A DNA stretch of 64,000 bases from Qipengyuania flavescens (GCF_029688735.1 NZ_JARULD010000001.1:868001-932000); one strand, 5' to 3'. Shown: positions 24,354 through 33,795, counted from the stretch's first letter. Translations and numbers: made by a program. The notes: generated by a model from the letters alone, not told the origin.

Positions 24354-24868
24354 GCGGCTGGCATATCCGGCTGGCGCGGGCGGAGGATGCGGAAGGATTC
24401 CATGACGTCGAGGAAGATGCCGCCCAGCTCCTCCGCGAAGAGCCCTCGCTGGAGGGCATCCCGGTTGCGCCGTCCGAAAACGCCGATCACTATCGCCGCC
24501 TGATCCGCAAGGGCCACTGCCTAACGGCCTACGAAGGCGAGCGTGTAGTCGGTTTCGCCGCAGCCGCGCCGATCCGGCGGGAATTGCACCTCGCCGAAAT
24601 CAGTGTCGCGCGCACGCACCAGCGCTGCGGCATCGGGGCCACGCTACTGGAAGCACTGGCGATCGATGCAGCGAATTCCGGCTTCCGCGCGATCACGCTC
24701 AACACCTATATCGACATTCCCTGGAACGCGCCGTTCTACGCGCGCCACGGTTTCGTCGAATTGCAGGATTTCGATGGCCGTCCGCATCTGGCGGAGTCGC
24801 TGGAAAAAGCCGTCGAACTGGGCCTGCCGCGCGAACGGCGCTGTGCGATGATCCGGTTTCTCGGCTGA
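24350..24868 (+). CDS. GNAT-family N-acetyltransferase
   Basis: The 172-residue protein has the GNAT fold: HIRLARAEDAEGFHDVEEDA at the start, AEISVARTHQRCGIGATLLE as the acetyl-CoA P-loop (R/Q-x-x-G-x-G/A), and the C-terminal APFYARHGFVE. ATG 24350 overlaps the lptG stop. The acceptor amine or protein is unknown. Linkage to lptG is translational and need not mean a role in LPS. Confidence 0.85.
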   Translation: MSGWHIRLARAEDAEGFHDVEEDAAQLLREEPSLEGIPVAPSENADHYRRLIRKGHCLTAYEGERVVGFAAAAPIRRELHLAEISVARTHQRCGIGATLLEALAIDAANSGFRAITLNTYIDIPWNAPFYARHGFVELQDFDGRPHLAESLEKAVELGLPRERRCAMIRFLG

Positions 24869-25963
24869 TCAGCCGCGCGGCGTCATCGTGCTGCGCGCGA
24901 TCCGTCCCACCAGCGTCGCCATGCCCTTGTGGTTGGCCCCGTGATAGGTCGAACTCGTGCCAAGCTCGCGGGCCAGGCGGCGGTGGGCCTCGGGCAGCGA
25001 GTGATAAGGCATGGAGGGCATCAGGTGATGCAGCGCATGATAGCGCAGGCCGACGGGCGCCCAGATTTCCGCCGCATAGCCCGGCGGCGGCACGTTGACG
25101 CTGTCGAGGAACTGCGCGGTGACGGTCATCGCCTCGCCCTCGTTCTCCCACAGATGCGCCACCAGCGTGCGCAGTTGGTTGAGCAGGGCCGTTACCGAAA
25201 GGATCGCTCCGGCAGTCAGCAGCGGTGCCCAGCCGAGCCAGAACACGCTGCCGACCAGCGCCCAGGCCCACAGCATACCGCCCAGCTCCTGCCAAAAGAC
25301 ACGCTTCGAGATATCGCCTTCGGGCGGACGGCGGCGGAATTCGGGATTGATCGAGAGCGAGGAGGCACGCTGCCACACGAACTTGCGGACCGGCGGCAAG
25401 ATCGCACCGAGCGGGACGAGCAGGCCGAAGCGCACGATCAACCCGATCGGCGCGAGCAGCGAAACCAGCACGAACAGCGGCAGGCTCCACGGCTTCATCA
25501 GCGCGAGCGGCAAGTACTCCGGGTCCTCGACGGTGCCGTATTGCGTGCGCTTGTGGTGCAGCGTGTGCACGCCCTCGTACATGAAAGACGGCACCAGCAG
25601 GGGGATGCCGACCAGCAGGTTCCAGCCCAACCGAAAACCCGGCAGCGCATTCTTGTGGATATGCGTGAGCTCATGGATGAACATCAGCGCGCGGTAGAAG
25701 GCGAGCGCACCGACGATGCCGAAAGCGATCTTCGCCAGCGCTCCGTCGACCAGTATCGCAGCCGCAATTGCAACGTAGCCGAGCAGCGCGGAGCCGATCA
25801 TGTCGGGCCAGTAAATCGCGGGCCGCGCTTCGGCGATGTCCTTGGTCAGGTCGCGCGCGGCGCGCAGCATCGCCTTGTCGTCCGGCATTTGCGCATGCCA
25901 GCCGGCGCCCGCATCGCGGCGTGCGACGAAATCGTCGGAAGGCATGGGCTGGTGGGCGTTCAT
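24869..25963 (-). CDS. Membrane fatty acid desaturase family protein
   Basis: The 364-residue protein has about six hydrophobic segments and the three histidine boxes of diiron desaturases: HELTHIHK near residue 94, HTLHHKR near 132 and HALHHLMP near 319. It would insert a double bond, or hydroxylate, in an acyl chain at the inner membrane. The exact substrate and position are unknown. It converges on the GNAT gene with no gap and diverges from the 26124 gene, consistent with a single-gene unit. Confidence 0.85.
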   Translation of the reverse strand: MNAHQPMPSDDFVARRDAGAGWHAQMPDDKAMLRAARDLTKDIAEARPAIYWPDMIGSALLGYVAIAAAILVDGALAKIAFGIVGALAFYRALMFIHELTHIHKNALPGFRLGWNLLVGIPLLVPSFMYEGVHTLHHKRTQYGTVEDPEYLPLALMKPWSLPLFVLVSLLAPIGLIVRFGLLVPLGAILPPVRKFVWQRASSLSINPEFRRRPPEGDISKRVFWQELGGMLWAWALVGSVFWLGWAPLLTAGAILSVTALLNQLRTLVAHLWENEGEAMTVTAQFLDSVNVPPPGYAAEIWAPVGLRYHALHHLMPSMPYHSLPEAHRRLARELGTSSTYHGANHKGMATLVGRIARSTMTPRG

Positions 25964-26123
25964 CTCTCGATTTCCTTGGAGGTCCCCTATCGCAAAAGGG
26001 GCGCGGAATACAGCGGGCGCTTGCGATCATTGTGATCGACGGTGCGCGGGGCCGCGGGGTCATTCCTTGACAAAGATCATTCAGCACACAACGGGCTAAC
26101 GCAGACTGAACGGGAGTGTTTTG

Positions 26124-27281
26124 GTGTCGGCAGGCGAAATAGTAATCGAACCGGTCGAAGGCAAGCAAGGGCGCGCCCGCTTCGTCGACCTAGGCCGCGC
26201 CTTCGCCGCGCGCGAACCGCATGCCGTGCCGCAATTGCGTTCGGAGCAGCTCGAGCTGGTCGATCCGGGCAAGAACCCGTTCTTCGGCCATGCCAGCCAC
26301 CTGTTATTTGTTGCCACGCAGGACGGCCGCGATGTCGGGCGGATTTCCGCGCATATCGACCATCTCGCGCTCGAATTGCCGCCCGAGCAGGGCATGGGGC
26401 CGGGAACGGGCATGTTCGGCTATTTCGATGCCGAAGACGCGGCAGTCGCCGCGGTCCTGCTGGCGCGGGCCGAGGACTGGCTGCGCGAACAGGGCATGAC
26501 GCATGTTATCGGCCCGATTTCCATGTCGGTCTGGGAGGAGCCGGGGCTGCTCGTGAAGGGGCAGGACCACGCACCGACGATCATGATGGGACACCATCCG
26601 GCAGCCTACGCCGAGTGGATCGAGAGCGCGGGTTATGAGCGTGAAAAAACGCTGCTGACCTACGATCTCGACGTGACCGAGGATTTCCCGCCGCTGATCC
26701 GCCGCATCGTGCAATCGGGCCAGCGCAACGATCGCATCCGCATCCGCCCGGTCGACAAGTCGCGCTGGTCCGAAGAGGTCGAGATCGTGCTGGCTATCCT
26801 CAACGACGCGTGGTCGAAGAACTGGGGGTTCGTCCCGTTCACCCCCGAAGAAATCGCCTATGCAGGCAAGAAGCTGAAGCCGATCATCCATGAAAATCTC
26901 AACATGATCGCCGAGTTGGATGGCCGCCCGGTGGCGTTCATGCTCACCTTCCCCGACGTAAACGGAGTGCTCAAGAAGACCGGCGGCAAGCTGCTGCCCT
27001 TCGGCTGGGTGCGGATGCTGCGCTGGCTGCGCAAGCCGACCGGGTCCGCCATGCGCGTGCCGCTGATGGGGGTCCTCAGGGAACTGCATAACTCGCGCCT
27101 CGCCAGCCAACTCGCCTTCATGATGATCAGCCAGATCCGCGTGAACGCGACCGAGGCCTATGGCGCGAAGCGAGCGGAGATCGGCTGGATCCTCGACGAC
27201 AACCAGGGAATGAAGGCGATAGCCGATGCGATCGACAGCTCGGTAAACCGCGAATACGTGATCTATCGCAAGCCGTTATAG
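26124..27281 (+). CDS. GNAT-fold protein (N-acetyltransferase-like), substrate unknown
   Basis: The 385-residue protein belongs to a group annotated as N-acetyltransferase in sphingomonads, sometimes mislabelled dATP pyrophosphohydrolase. It has two GNAT-like halves, with ATQDGRDVGRISAHIDHLAL and GMFGYFDAEDAAVAAVLLAR in the first and RPVAFMLTFPDVN in the second. GTG 26124 follows GGGAG better than the TTG at 26121. The acetyl-CoA loop is not canonical, so the activity is a guess from fold. It stands alone. Confidence 0.6.
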   Translation: MSAGEIVIEPVEGKQGRARFVDLGRAFAAREPHAVPQLRSEQLELVDPGKNPFFGHASHLLFVATQDGRDVGRISAHIDHLALELPPEQGMGPGTGMFGYFDAEDAAVAAVLLARAEDWLREQGMTHVIGPISMSVWEEPGLLVKGQDHAPTIMMGHHPAAYAEWIESAGYEREKTLLTYDLDVTEDFPPLIRRIVQSGQRNDRIRIRPVDKSRWSEEVEIVLAILNDAWSKNWGFVPFTPEEIAYAGKKLKPIIHENLNMIAELDGRPVAFMLTFPDVNGVLKKTGGKLLPFGWVRMLRWLRKPTGSAMRVPLMGVLRELHNSRLASQLAFMMISQIRVNATEAYGAKRAEIGWILDDNQGMKAIADAIDSSVNREYVIYRKPL

Positions 27282-27401
27282 CGCAGCGCTGTTGCATTGC
27301 GGACACGCCGGGCCGGCGATCTGCGCCCTGCCGGAACACACCGCGCCCTTGCACCGTTAGGCGACACATGGGCAATCGCCCGCCCACTCGATCGCCAGAC
27401 A

Positions 27402-27839
27402 ATGCCAGACGCACCCGCAACCACGAAAACAGACCTGCCGCCCCTTCCCGACCGCGTCCTGATCGTGGAGGACGATGCGATCATCGGCCTGGCGCTCGAG
27501 GACGCACTGGCCGATGCGGGCGTGCGAAATGTCGAGATCAGCACGACCACGGAACAGGCGCTCGATGCGCTGCGCCGCGAACGCCCCGACGCTATTGTGC
27601 TCGATGTGCATCTGGCCGATCGCGACGACGGTTGGGCGATCGCGGAGCTCGTTAAGACCCTAGGGCCGGACAGCCCGCGGATCGTGTTCTCGACCGGGGC
27701 ACCGCAGGATATTCCGGACGAAGTCGCCGAGATGGGCTGCGTTCTTGCCAAGCCTTACGATATCGAAACGCTGATCGACCTGCTCCGCGAGCCCAAGCGC
27801 CGCGGCATAATTTCGCGCCTGCGCGGTCGGCTCCGCTGA
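27402..27839 (+). CDS. Single-domain response regulator
   Basis: The 145-residue protein is a receiver domain only. Acidic pocket EDD appears in VLIVEDDAIIGLALEDALAD, the phospho-acceptor Asp lies in AIVLDVHLADRDDG, and the conserved Lys in VLAKPYDIETLI. No output domain follows, only a basic tail (RRGIISRLRGRLR). Such proteins often shuttle phosphate or tune HWE kinases of the general stress response, and phyR lies 1.2 kb away. The partner is not known. Confidence 0.85.
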   Translation: MPDAPATTKTDLPPLPDRVLIVEDDAIIGLALEDALADAGVRNVEISTTTEQALDALRRERPDAIVLDVHLADRDDGWAIAELVKTLGPDSPRIVFSTGAPQDIPDEVAEMGCVLAKPYDIETLIDLLREPKRRGIISRLRGRLR

Positions 27840-27926
27840 ATCCTACAAATCGCTGGAGGAAGGAAACGTCGCACCCGCGGCGCAGCACCACATGCTTGCC
27901 ATAGCCGGGTGGAAAATCGTGATCCA

Positions 27927-27967
27927 CGAAAAAAGGCCTCCACTGGATATTTCCAATGGAGGCCTTT
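27927..27967 (-). terminator. Terminator of the Crp/Fnr gene
   Basis: AAAGGCCTCCA and TGGAGGCCTTT form an 11-bp stem. On the minus strand it is followed by a run of six T. It lies 143 bases past the crp-type gene stop. Confidence 0.75.
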
Positions 27968-28109
27968 CGGGATCGTATCACCAGCCGCTTGGACGGGAGG
28001 GGGGTCTCGGCGGTGACATAGACTAAATGACCGGCCTGAAATCCGGTTCCATGGAAAGCGAAAAAATTTTCGCGACTTCCGGAAAGGCCGGAAAATCGCA
28101 AATCTTGCC

Positions 28110-28856
28110 CTATATGAACGGCCGCAAGCTGGCGTCGTCACGATCGAACTGTGCCACCTTGCAGGCGGTATCCATGTCCGGCACGCATATCTCGCGCGAT
28201 TTCCAGATTACCAGCCCTTCGCGCTCCAGCTGGCGGATGGTGCGGTTGGTGTGGACGAGCGACAGGCCGAGCATATCGGCGATCTGCGCCTGCTTGATCG
28301 GCAGGTGCAGAACATTGTCGCGTGCCGCGAGTCCGGTCTCGAGGGCCCGATCCACCAACCAGACCGCCAGATAGGTCACTCGCTCGCGCGCACTGCGCTG
28401 GCCCAGCGCGACGATATGGTCTTCCAGCAGACGCTCCTCCTTCGCGGCCAGCCAGGTGATGTCGTAACCGAGGCGCGGATGCCGGGAAATCAGTTCGATG
28501 AAGTCCCGGCGTTTGAACGTGCACAGGCGTGCGTCGGTAAGCGCTTCGACCGAATGACTCGCCGGCTCGTCGAACGCGCCCTGCAATCCGCTCAGGTCGC
28601 CCGGAAACATGAAGCTGACAATCTGGCGGCGTCCGTCATCGAGCGTGCGGAAGCGTATCAGGACGCCCTCGATTAGCGTATAGAGCCGATGTCCCTCATT
28701 GCCCTGCCGGACGAGGCAATCGCCGCTTCGAAGCGCAATCTCACCTTCCTTGAACTCGCCCATGTAAGCGAGTTGCTGCGGCTCTAGCGGACGCAACCCC
28801 GGCCTGCTCTGGAGCGGGCAATTCTCGCAGCTGTACGGATTTGCAACCTCGTGCAT
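28110..28856 (-). CDS. Crp/Fnr-family transcription regulator
   Basis: The 248-residue protein has an N-terminal segment with Cys10 and Cys13 (SCENCPLQSRPG), a cNMP-type beta barrel (LVRQGNEGHRLYTLIEGVLI, then IVSFMFPGDLSG) and a C-terminal winged HTH (IKQAQIADMLGLSLVHTNRT). Only two N-terminal cysteines are close together, so a full Fnr-type 4Fe-4S cluster is doubtful. It is divergent from phyR and shares its upstream region, which suggests a link to the stress response. Signal unknown. Confidence 0.85.
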   Translation of the reverse strand: MHEVANPYSCENCPLQSRPGLRPLEPQQLAYMGEFKEGEIALRSGDCLVRQGNEGHRLYTLIEGVLIRFRTLDDGRRQIVSFMFPGDLSGLQGAFDEPASHSVEALTDARLCTFKRRDFIELISRHPRLGYDITWLAAKEERLLEDHIVALGQRSARERVTYLAVWLVDRALETGLAARDNVLHLPIKQAQIADMLGLSLVHTNRTIRQLEREGLVIWKSREICVPDMDTACKVAQFDRDDASLRPFI

Positions 28857-28945
28857 GCATTATCTCCCCCTCTTTGCTACAGACGGGTTCCGAACCGCCT
28901 GCACCTGCCCGTCATTCGTCCTTACTACACAACGCACCGCGTAAA

Positions 28946-28970
28946 GGAACCAAGACGGATGCAGGGCGTT
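28946..28970 (+). promoter_or_regulatory. Sigma-EcfG promoter of phyR
   Basis: GGAAC (28946-28950) and CGTT (28967-28970) are separated by exactly 16 bases, the alphaproteobacterial EcfG consensus. It lies 30 bases before the phyR ATG and implies positive feedback. Confidence 0.85.
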
Positions 28971-29000
28971 CAATGCGCGCACTTAACCAAAAGGGGTCTT

Positions 29001-29792
29001 ATGTCGCTTGGTGATCAAATTGCCCGCAACCTTCCGTATCTGCGTCGTTATGCGCGCGCACTGACCGGCTCGCAGGCCACGGGTGACGCGTTCGTACGCG
29101 CCACGCTCGAGGCGGCGCTAGCCGATGAAAGTCTCAAGGCATCGCTCGAAGGGGGGCGCGTGCCGCTCTACCGGGCGTTCAACAAGGTATGGGCCAGCGC
29201 CTATATGGATGTGTCCGAACCGGATTCCGGCGAAGGCCACGAAGGCGCGGCGCATGACCGCTTGAAATCCATCACGCCGCTCAACCGCCAGGCCCTGCTC
29301 CTGACCACGCTCGAGGATTTTTCCGTCGAACAGGCAGCGGACATCATGGAAATGGAGCCTGAAGAGATCGAGCGGCTGGTCCAGGAGGCTGTCGGCGAAA
29401 TCGACAAGGAATCCGCAACCAGCGTGCTGATTATCGAGGACGAGCCGCTCATTTCGATGCAGCTCGAGGATCTTGTGACCTCGCTCGGCCACGAAGTGTG
29501 CGGCACGGCCGCCACGCGGACGCAGGCACAGGAAGTCGTGGCGGATAAGACGCCCGGCCTCGTGCTGGCCGACATCCAGCTTGCCGACGGTTCGTCGGGT
29601 CTCGACGCCGTGGACGATATCCTTGCGATCAGCAGCGTACCGGTGATCTTCATCACGGCTTATCCGGAAAGGCTGCTGACGGGGGACCGGCCCGAGCCGA
29701 CCTATCTGGTGACCAAGCCCTTCCAGGAACAGACCGTTCGGGCTGCCATTAGTCAGGCACTCTTCTTCGGATCGAGCAGGCCCTTGGGCTGA
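29001..29792 (+). CDS. phyR: General stress response regulator PhyR
   Basis: The 263-residue protein joins an N-terminal sigma-factor-like domain (residues about 1-130, with RNLPYLRRYARALTG and DFSVEQAADIMEMEPEEIER) to a C-terminal receiver. The receiver has the acidic pair in VLIIEDEPL, phospho-acceptor Asp191 in VLADIQLADG, the TAYPE stretch of the FATGUY receiver group, and Lys239. When phosphorylated it binds NepR through the sigma-like domain and frees EcfG. An AAGGGG site precedes ATG 29001. A sigma-EcfG promoter is upstream and a strong terminator downstream. nepR, ecfG and a HWE kinase are neighbours. Confidence 0.96.
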   Translation: MSLGDQIARNLPYLRRYARALTGSQATGDAFVRATLEAALADESLKASLEGGRVPLYRAFNKVWASAYMDVSEPDSGEGHEGAAHDRLKSITPLNRQALLLTTLEDFSVEQAADIMEMEPEEIERLVQEAVGEIDKESATSVLIIEDEPLISMQLEDLVTSLGHEVCGTAATRTQAQEVVADKTPGLVLADIQLADGSSGLDAVDDILAISSVPVIFITAYPERLLTGDRPEPTYLVTKPFQEQTVRAAISQALFFGSSRPLG

Positions 29793-29822
29793 TCCTGAAG
29801 ACAGTTATCGCAAGTTACTTCG

Positions 29823-29854
29823 AAAGGCCCGCCACAAACCGGCGGGCCTTTTTT
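29823..29854 (+). terminator. Rho-independent terminator of phyR
   Basis: AAGGCCCGCC/GGCGGGCCTT forms a 10-bp stem with a 7-base loop followed by TTTT. It lies 31 bases after the phyR stop. Confidence 0.9.
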
Positions 29855-29879
29855 GTTGCGCTCGCAGCAAAGGCGGCGC

Positions 29880-31532
29880 TTAGCTTTCGCCGTGCGGGAT
29901 AAGCTTATTGCCGGTCTGGTAGGCTGCCCGCAGGGCAAACTCGCTCGGCTGGCGTACGGGGACCAGCAGCGTGCAACAGACGCCGCGTTCGTCGAACACC
30001 AGCTCGACCGGATGGCGCAGCTCATGTGCCACGATTTTCTCGATCAGTTCGGTGCCGAAGCCCCGGCGCGCCGGCTTGACCACGGCCGGCCCGCCGCGCT
30101 CGGTCCATTCCACCTTTGCAAGGCGCTCGTTGACCTTGGCCCACTGGACCTCGACCCTTCCCCCGTCCACGCTGAGCGAACCATATTTGGCTGCATTGGT
30201 CGCCAGTTCGTGGATCGCGAGACCGAAGCTCAGCGCATCGTTGGGCGCCAGATCGACATCCGGCCCGTCGAGCACCACCTCGTGCTCCGCGTTGCGCGAA
30301 TAGGGCGCAAGTTCCACCTCGACCACGGAGCGGATCGGCGTTGTGCCCCATTCGGATTGGGTCAACAGGTCGTGCGTTGCCGAGAGCGCGCGGATGCGAC
30401 CATCGATCCCTTCGGCGAATTCGTCGAGGTCGCTGGCCCGGCGACGGGTCAGCGAGACGATCGAAAGCACGTTGGCGAGTGTATTCTTCACGCGGTGATT
30501 GAGTTCGCGGGTCAGCGAATCGCGAATGGAATTCTGCTGCGCAAACCAATCGAGCGAACGACTGTCCTCCATCGCTTGCTGGGCCAATAGGCGCGCGACC
30601 AGCATTAGCAGGCTGGCCACCGCCAGACCGAACAGCAGCGTGATCATGGACATCATCGACAACGCTTCGTCGCGCCCGGACTCGACCACCAGAAGCATGT
30701 TGCGATCGGCGATCTCGACTTCGCGCTCGACCACGTTCGCCGAATTGCGCCAACCCGGCAGCTGGGCAAGAAGACTGCGTTCGCCGCCTTCGACATCGTA
30801 CAACCGAGCGGACAGGCCGTCGTAGCTTACCAGCTCGGCGGCGGAAGCAAGGAGCTGCTGGCCGTTGAACGGGCTATATATGAAGCCTTTCAGGTCCTGG
30901 CCCGATCCGCCCGTGTCGAAGACCGGCATGAATACGATGAAGCCGGGCTCGTCTCCACTACCTTCCTGAACGAGAACGATCCGGCCGCTTGCGATCGGAC
31001 GCTGCTCGCGCTCGGCAAGGTCCATGGCGGCCCGGCGAACCGGCTCGGAGTACATGTCGTAGCCGAGCGCGCGGCGATTCCGCAACGTATCGGGTCTGAG
31101 ATACAGGATCGGCACAAGCATAGGCCGCGGCTGGGCGGCAAGCGACGGCGTGATCGTCACATCGGACACTCGGCCTTCGGACAGCCTTTCCTCGAACGCA
31201 GGCACCTCCGACGCCGTGATCGATGGCGCCCAGCCCATCCCTTCCGCACCGCGAAAATTGGAATCGAGCCTCAACTCCTCGACGAACCGTCGGAAGAGAG
31301 TGCCGGTCACCTCGTCCTGGGTGCTCAGCAGGGCCGCACCGGCACGAAGATAGGAGGTGCTGGAAAAGGCCCGCCGTTCGATCGCCGATGCCATCGCCAT
31401 GGTAAGGCGATTGATCTCGGCTTCGTCGCGCTTCGTCTCCCCGCGCTCGATCCCGAAAACGCTGGTTACGGTGATCGCCATGACCAGCAGAAAAATGACC
31501 ACCGGCGCCGCACGCGGGTATTCGGCCAGCAA
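29880..31532 (-). CDS. CHASE-domain HWE sensor histidine kinase
   Basis: The 550-residue kinase has a helix at about 12-27, a periplasmic CHASE domain with the GYDMYSEPVRRAAM motif (about 157-170), a second helix at about 293-315, and a HWE-type kinase core. The phospho-acceptor is His346 in ELNHRVKNTLANV. N and G boxes follow (AIHELATNAAKYGS, RRGFGTEL). Its place between phyR and nepR makes it the likely PhyK-type kinase acting on PhyR, by analogy with Caulobacter and Sphingomonas. CHASE ligands are small and unknown. The only in-frame start is a TTG at 31532. Confidence 0.88.
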   Translation of the reverse strand: MLAEYPRAAPVVIFLLVMAITVTSVFGIERGETKRDEAEINRLTMAMASAIERRAFSSTSYLRAGAALLSTQDEVTGTLFRRFVEELRLDSNFRGAEGMGWAPSITASEVPAFEERLSEGRVSDVTITPSLAAQPRPMLVPILYLRPDTLRNRRALGYDMYSEPVRRAAMDLAEREQRPIASGRIVLVQEGSGDEPGFIVFMPVFDTGGSGQDLKGFIYSPFNGQQLLASAAELVSYDGLSARLYDVEGGERSLLAQLPGWRNSANVVEREVEIADRNMLLVVESGRDEALSMMSMITLLFGLAVASLLMLVARLLAQQAMEDSRSLDWFAQQNSIRDSLTRELNHRVKNTLANVLSIVSLTRRRASDLDEFAEGIDGRIRALSATHDLLTQSEWGTTPIRSVVEVELAPYSRNAEHEVVLDGPDVDLAPNDALSFGLAIHELATNAAKYGSLSVDGGRVEVQWAKVNERLAKVEWTERGGPAVVKPARRGFGTELIEKIVAHELRHPVELVFDERGVCCTLLVPVRQPSEFALRAAYQTGNKLIPHGES

Positions 31533-31652
31533 TCGCCGGCGGCTACCCTTTCGTTCGAAATCCTCGGTTCCCAGCGCGAACCCCTGTTATCATTTGATGG
31601 CGTGCCTGTAGTATGTCGCGCCCGGCGTTTGGTTCCATGACACATTTTGGCG

Positions 31653-31677
31653 GGAACCAGAGGCTATCGACTGCGTT
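31653..31677 (+). promoter_or_regulatory. Sigma-EcfG promoter of nepR-ecfG
   Basis: GGAAC (31653-31657) and CGTT (31674-31677) are 16 bases apart, 87 bases before the nepR ATG. It matches the site before phyR exactly and implies autoregulation. Confidence 0.85.
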
Positions 31678-31764
31678 CCGCCTCCACACACGGGTTCGAT
31701 TCTGCGCACTCGCATTGATAGCGACGTGCGCATTAGGGTGTAGAGGGAATAATTCTGGATCGAT

Positions 31765-31938
31765 ATGAATTCCGATAAGTCACACATGCCATCCCCTCGC
31801 GGCGGAACGGCCGCGAAGAGGGACGGCAAGGATCCCGAATGGGCAAACGGTTTGCGCAAGCTGTATGATTCTGTAGTGGACGAACCGCTGCCGGACAGCT
31901 TCAAGGATCTTCTAGAGCAACTGGATACGAAGGACTGA
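31765..31938 (+). CDS. nepR: Anti-sigma factor NepR
   Basis: The 57-residue protein has the NepR signature of two helices: GLRKLYDSVVDEPLPDSFKD followed by LLEQL. The N-terminus is charged and flexible. It holds EcfG inactive until phosphorylated PhyR takes it away. Its TGA stop overlaps the ecfG ATG (TGATG), so both are made in step. Length is normal for the family. Confidence 0.93.
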   Translation: MNSDKSHMPSPRGGTAAKRDGKDPEWANGLRKLYDSVVDEPLPDSFKDLLEQLDTKD

Positions 31939-32546
31939 TGGGAGGCAATGAACGAACGGCCTCCGAGAAGGCCGAATTCAAGCGGGAACTGACGGAAGTC
32001 GTCCCGCACCTGCGCGCGTTTGCGCGCGGGCTCTGCGGACGTGCGGATATGGCCGACGACCTCGTGCAGGAGACCCTGCTCAAGGCGTGGGCCGCGCAGG
32101 AACGGTTCCAACCCGGCACCAGCATGCGGGCATGGACCTTCGTGATCCTGCGCAATGCCTATCTCACCGACATGCGTCGCAATCGCTTCCGCGGCGAGTA
32201 TGACGAGACCGTGGCCGAGCGCATCCTGACGGCACCCGCCGGTCAGGAAGAGCCGATCCATCTGTCGGACATGCACCGCGCCCTGCTGACGCTTCCGCCG
32301 GAACGTCGCGAAGCGCTATTGCTCGTCGGCGCAGGCGGCTTTTCCTACGAGGAAGCGGCCACGATCTGCGACTGCGCCGTCGGGACCATCAAGAGCCGGG
32401 TGGGACGCGCGCGTGCGGCGCTGAATACCATGCTCAGCGACGGTTCGATCCCCAAGCGCTCGCTCCAGGACGATGCGGCGCACCGGGCGATCCTCGAAGA
32501 ACTCGACGACGTCGCCGCAGGCAACGGCATTGCCGCGCGCAGCTGA
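31938..32546 (+). CDS. ecfG: General stress ECF sigma factor EcfG
   Basis: The 202-residue protein has sigma region 2 (PHLRAFARGLCGRADMADDL and the VQETLLKAW core, then RAWTFVILRNAYLTDMRR) and region 4 (PPERREALLLVGAGGFSYEE, ICDCAVGTIKSRVGRAR). Together with NepR and PhyR it is the output of the alphaproteobacterial general stress response. Its own promoter is of the GGAAC-N16-CGTT type it recognises. The start overlaps the nepR stop. Confidence 0.95.
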   Translation: MGGNERTASEKAEFKRELTEVVPHLRAFARGLCGRADMADDLVQETLLKAWAAQERFQPGTSMRAWTFVILRNAYLTDMRRNRFRGEYDETVAERILTAPAGQEEPIHLSDMHRALLTLPPERREALLLVGAGGFSYEEAATICDCAVGTIKSRVGRARAALNTMLSDGSIPKRSLQDDAAHRAILEELDDVAAGNGIAARS

Positions 32547-32606
32547 CGCAGGCGCAAACCGCACTGTAAACTTGTCAGAAATTGCCGTGCGCGGCAGATA
32601 GGCGCG

Positions 32607-33782
32607 ATGGACGACAGCGAAGCCTCCGCACCGGTCGAACCGACGCCTGCGCGCACGGGCCGCTCGCGGCGGCTCGCATTTGCCGAGCAGGAACTGCGGC
32701 TCATTTCCTCGCTGGTGCTGCTGATCGGCCTTGGCCTGTTCTTCGCCCTGCCCTTCGTCCTGTCGATCGGCGCAGTTGTGTTCCTGCCCCTGGTGACGGC
32801 GCTGGTGCTGACCGTGATCCTGTCCCCGCTCGCCGACAAATTGAACGGCTGGGGCTTGCCCAATGCGATCGCTTCGTTGGTCGCGCTGCTGATATTTTTC
32901 GCCGTCCTGCTGCTCGCCTTAGCGCTCATTCTCCAGCCGGCGGTGGCGCTGTTCGACGATGTGCCGGCGATGGCCAACCAGGTGATGGACCGGTTCGGCG
33001 AATTGCAGCGCCAGTTCGCCTGGGTTGCGCAGATCAATGAGCAATTGGCCGAGTTGATGAACCGCGAAGGTGGGCGCGAGGTGGTGCTCGCCAGCCCGAG
33101 CCTCCTGGAAGAGCTGGCTTTCGCAACGCCCGGCGTGGTTCTCGAAACCGTGCTGACCCTGCTGATGGCCTATTTCATGATCGAAGCGCGCGTTCGCCTG
33201 CGCCAGCGCCTGTTGTTCGGCCGGGCGAGCTTCGGAACCAGCATCAAGGCCGCGCGGGTGCTGCGCGAGGTGCAGGAGCGCGTCGCCGCCTATATCCTCA
33301 CAGTCGGCTGGATCAACGCGATGGTGGGCGTGGTCGTCGCCCTTGGCGCTTGGGCGCTGGGGGTGGACGCGCCGATCATGTGGGGCGGGCTTGCCGCGCT
33401 GCTGAATTTCCTGCCCTATATCGGGCCGATCGTGATGGTCACGCTGCTGGGCCTGTTCGGCATCGGCACCGCGGATACGATCCTGCTCGGCATGGTCCCG
33501 GCGATTGCCTATCTCGCGTTGCATACGGTGGAGGCGAATGTCGTGACCCCGTCGATCCTCGGCGCGCGGTTCACCATGAACCCAGTGATGATCCTGATCG
33601 CCCTGTCCTATTTCTCGTGGATCTGGGGCGTCTTTGGTGCGCTGCTGTCGGTCCCCATCCTGCTTATGCTGACCGCCCTGTTCGACCATGTCGGCAGGCC
33701 GAATTTGATCGGCTTCATCTTCGGCGAGCCGCTATTCGCCAGCGAAATCTTCGGTAGCGAAGAAACCGAGGAAAGTAGCTGA
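32607..33782 (+). CDS. AI-2E family permease
   Basis: The 391-residue protein has about eight hydrophobic segments in the AI-2E/TqsA (formerly PerM) layout, including the loop FATPGVVLETVLTLLMAYFM and the conserved GGLAALLNFLPYIGPIVMV, then LGARFTMNPVMILIALSYFS. Substrates in this family vary from autoinducer-2 to Na+/H+ or are unknown. It follows ecfG by 60 bases on the same strand and may be read through from its promoter. A bidirectional terminator follows. Confidence 0.82.
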   Translation: MDDSEASAPVEPTPARTGRSRRLAFAEQELRLISSLVLLIGLGLFFALPFVLSIGAVVFLPLVTALVLTVILSPLADKLNGWGLPNAIASLVALLIFFAVLLLALALILQPAVALFDDVPAMANQVMDRFGELQRQFAWVAQINEQLAELMNREGGREVVLASPSLLEELAFATPGVVLETVLTLLMAYFMIEARVRLRQRLLFGRASFGTSIKAARVLREVQERVAAYILTVGWINAMVGVVVALGAWALGVDAPIMWGGLAALLNFLPYIGPIVMVTLLGLFGIGTADTILLGMVPAIAYLALHTVEANVVTPSILGARFTMNPVMILIALSYFSWIWGVFGALLSVPILLMLTALFDHVGRPNLIGFIFGEPLFASEIFGSEETEESS

Positions 33783-33795
33783 GCGCATAAACAAG

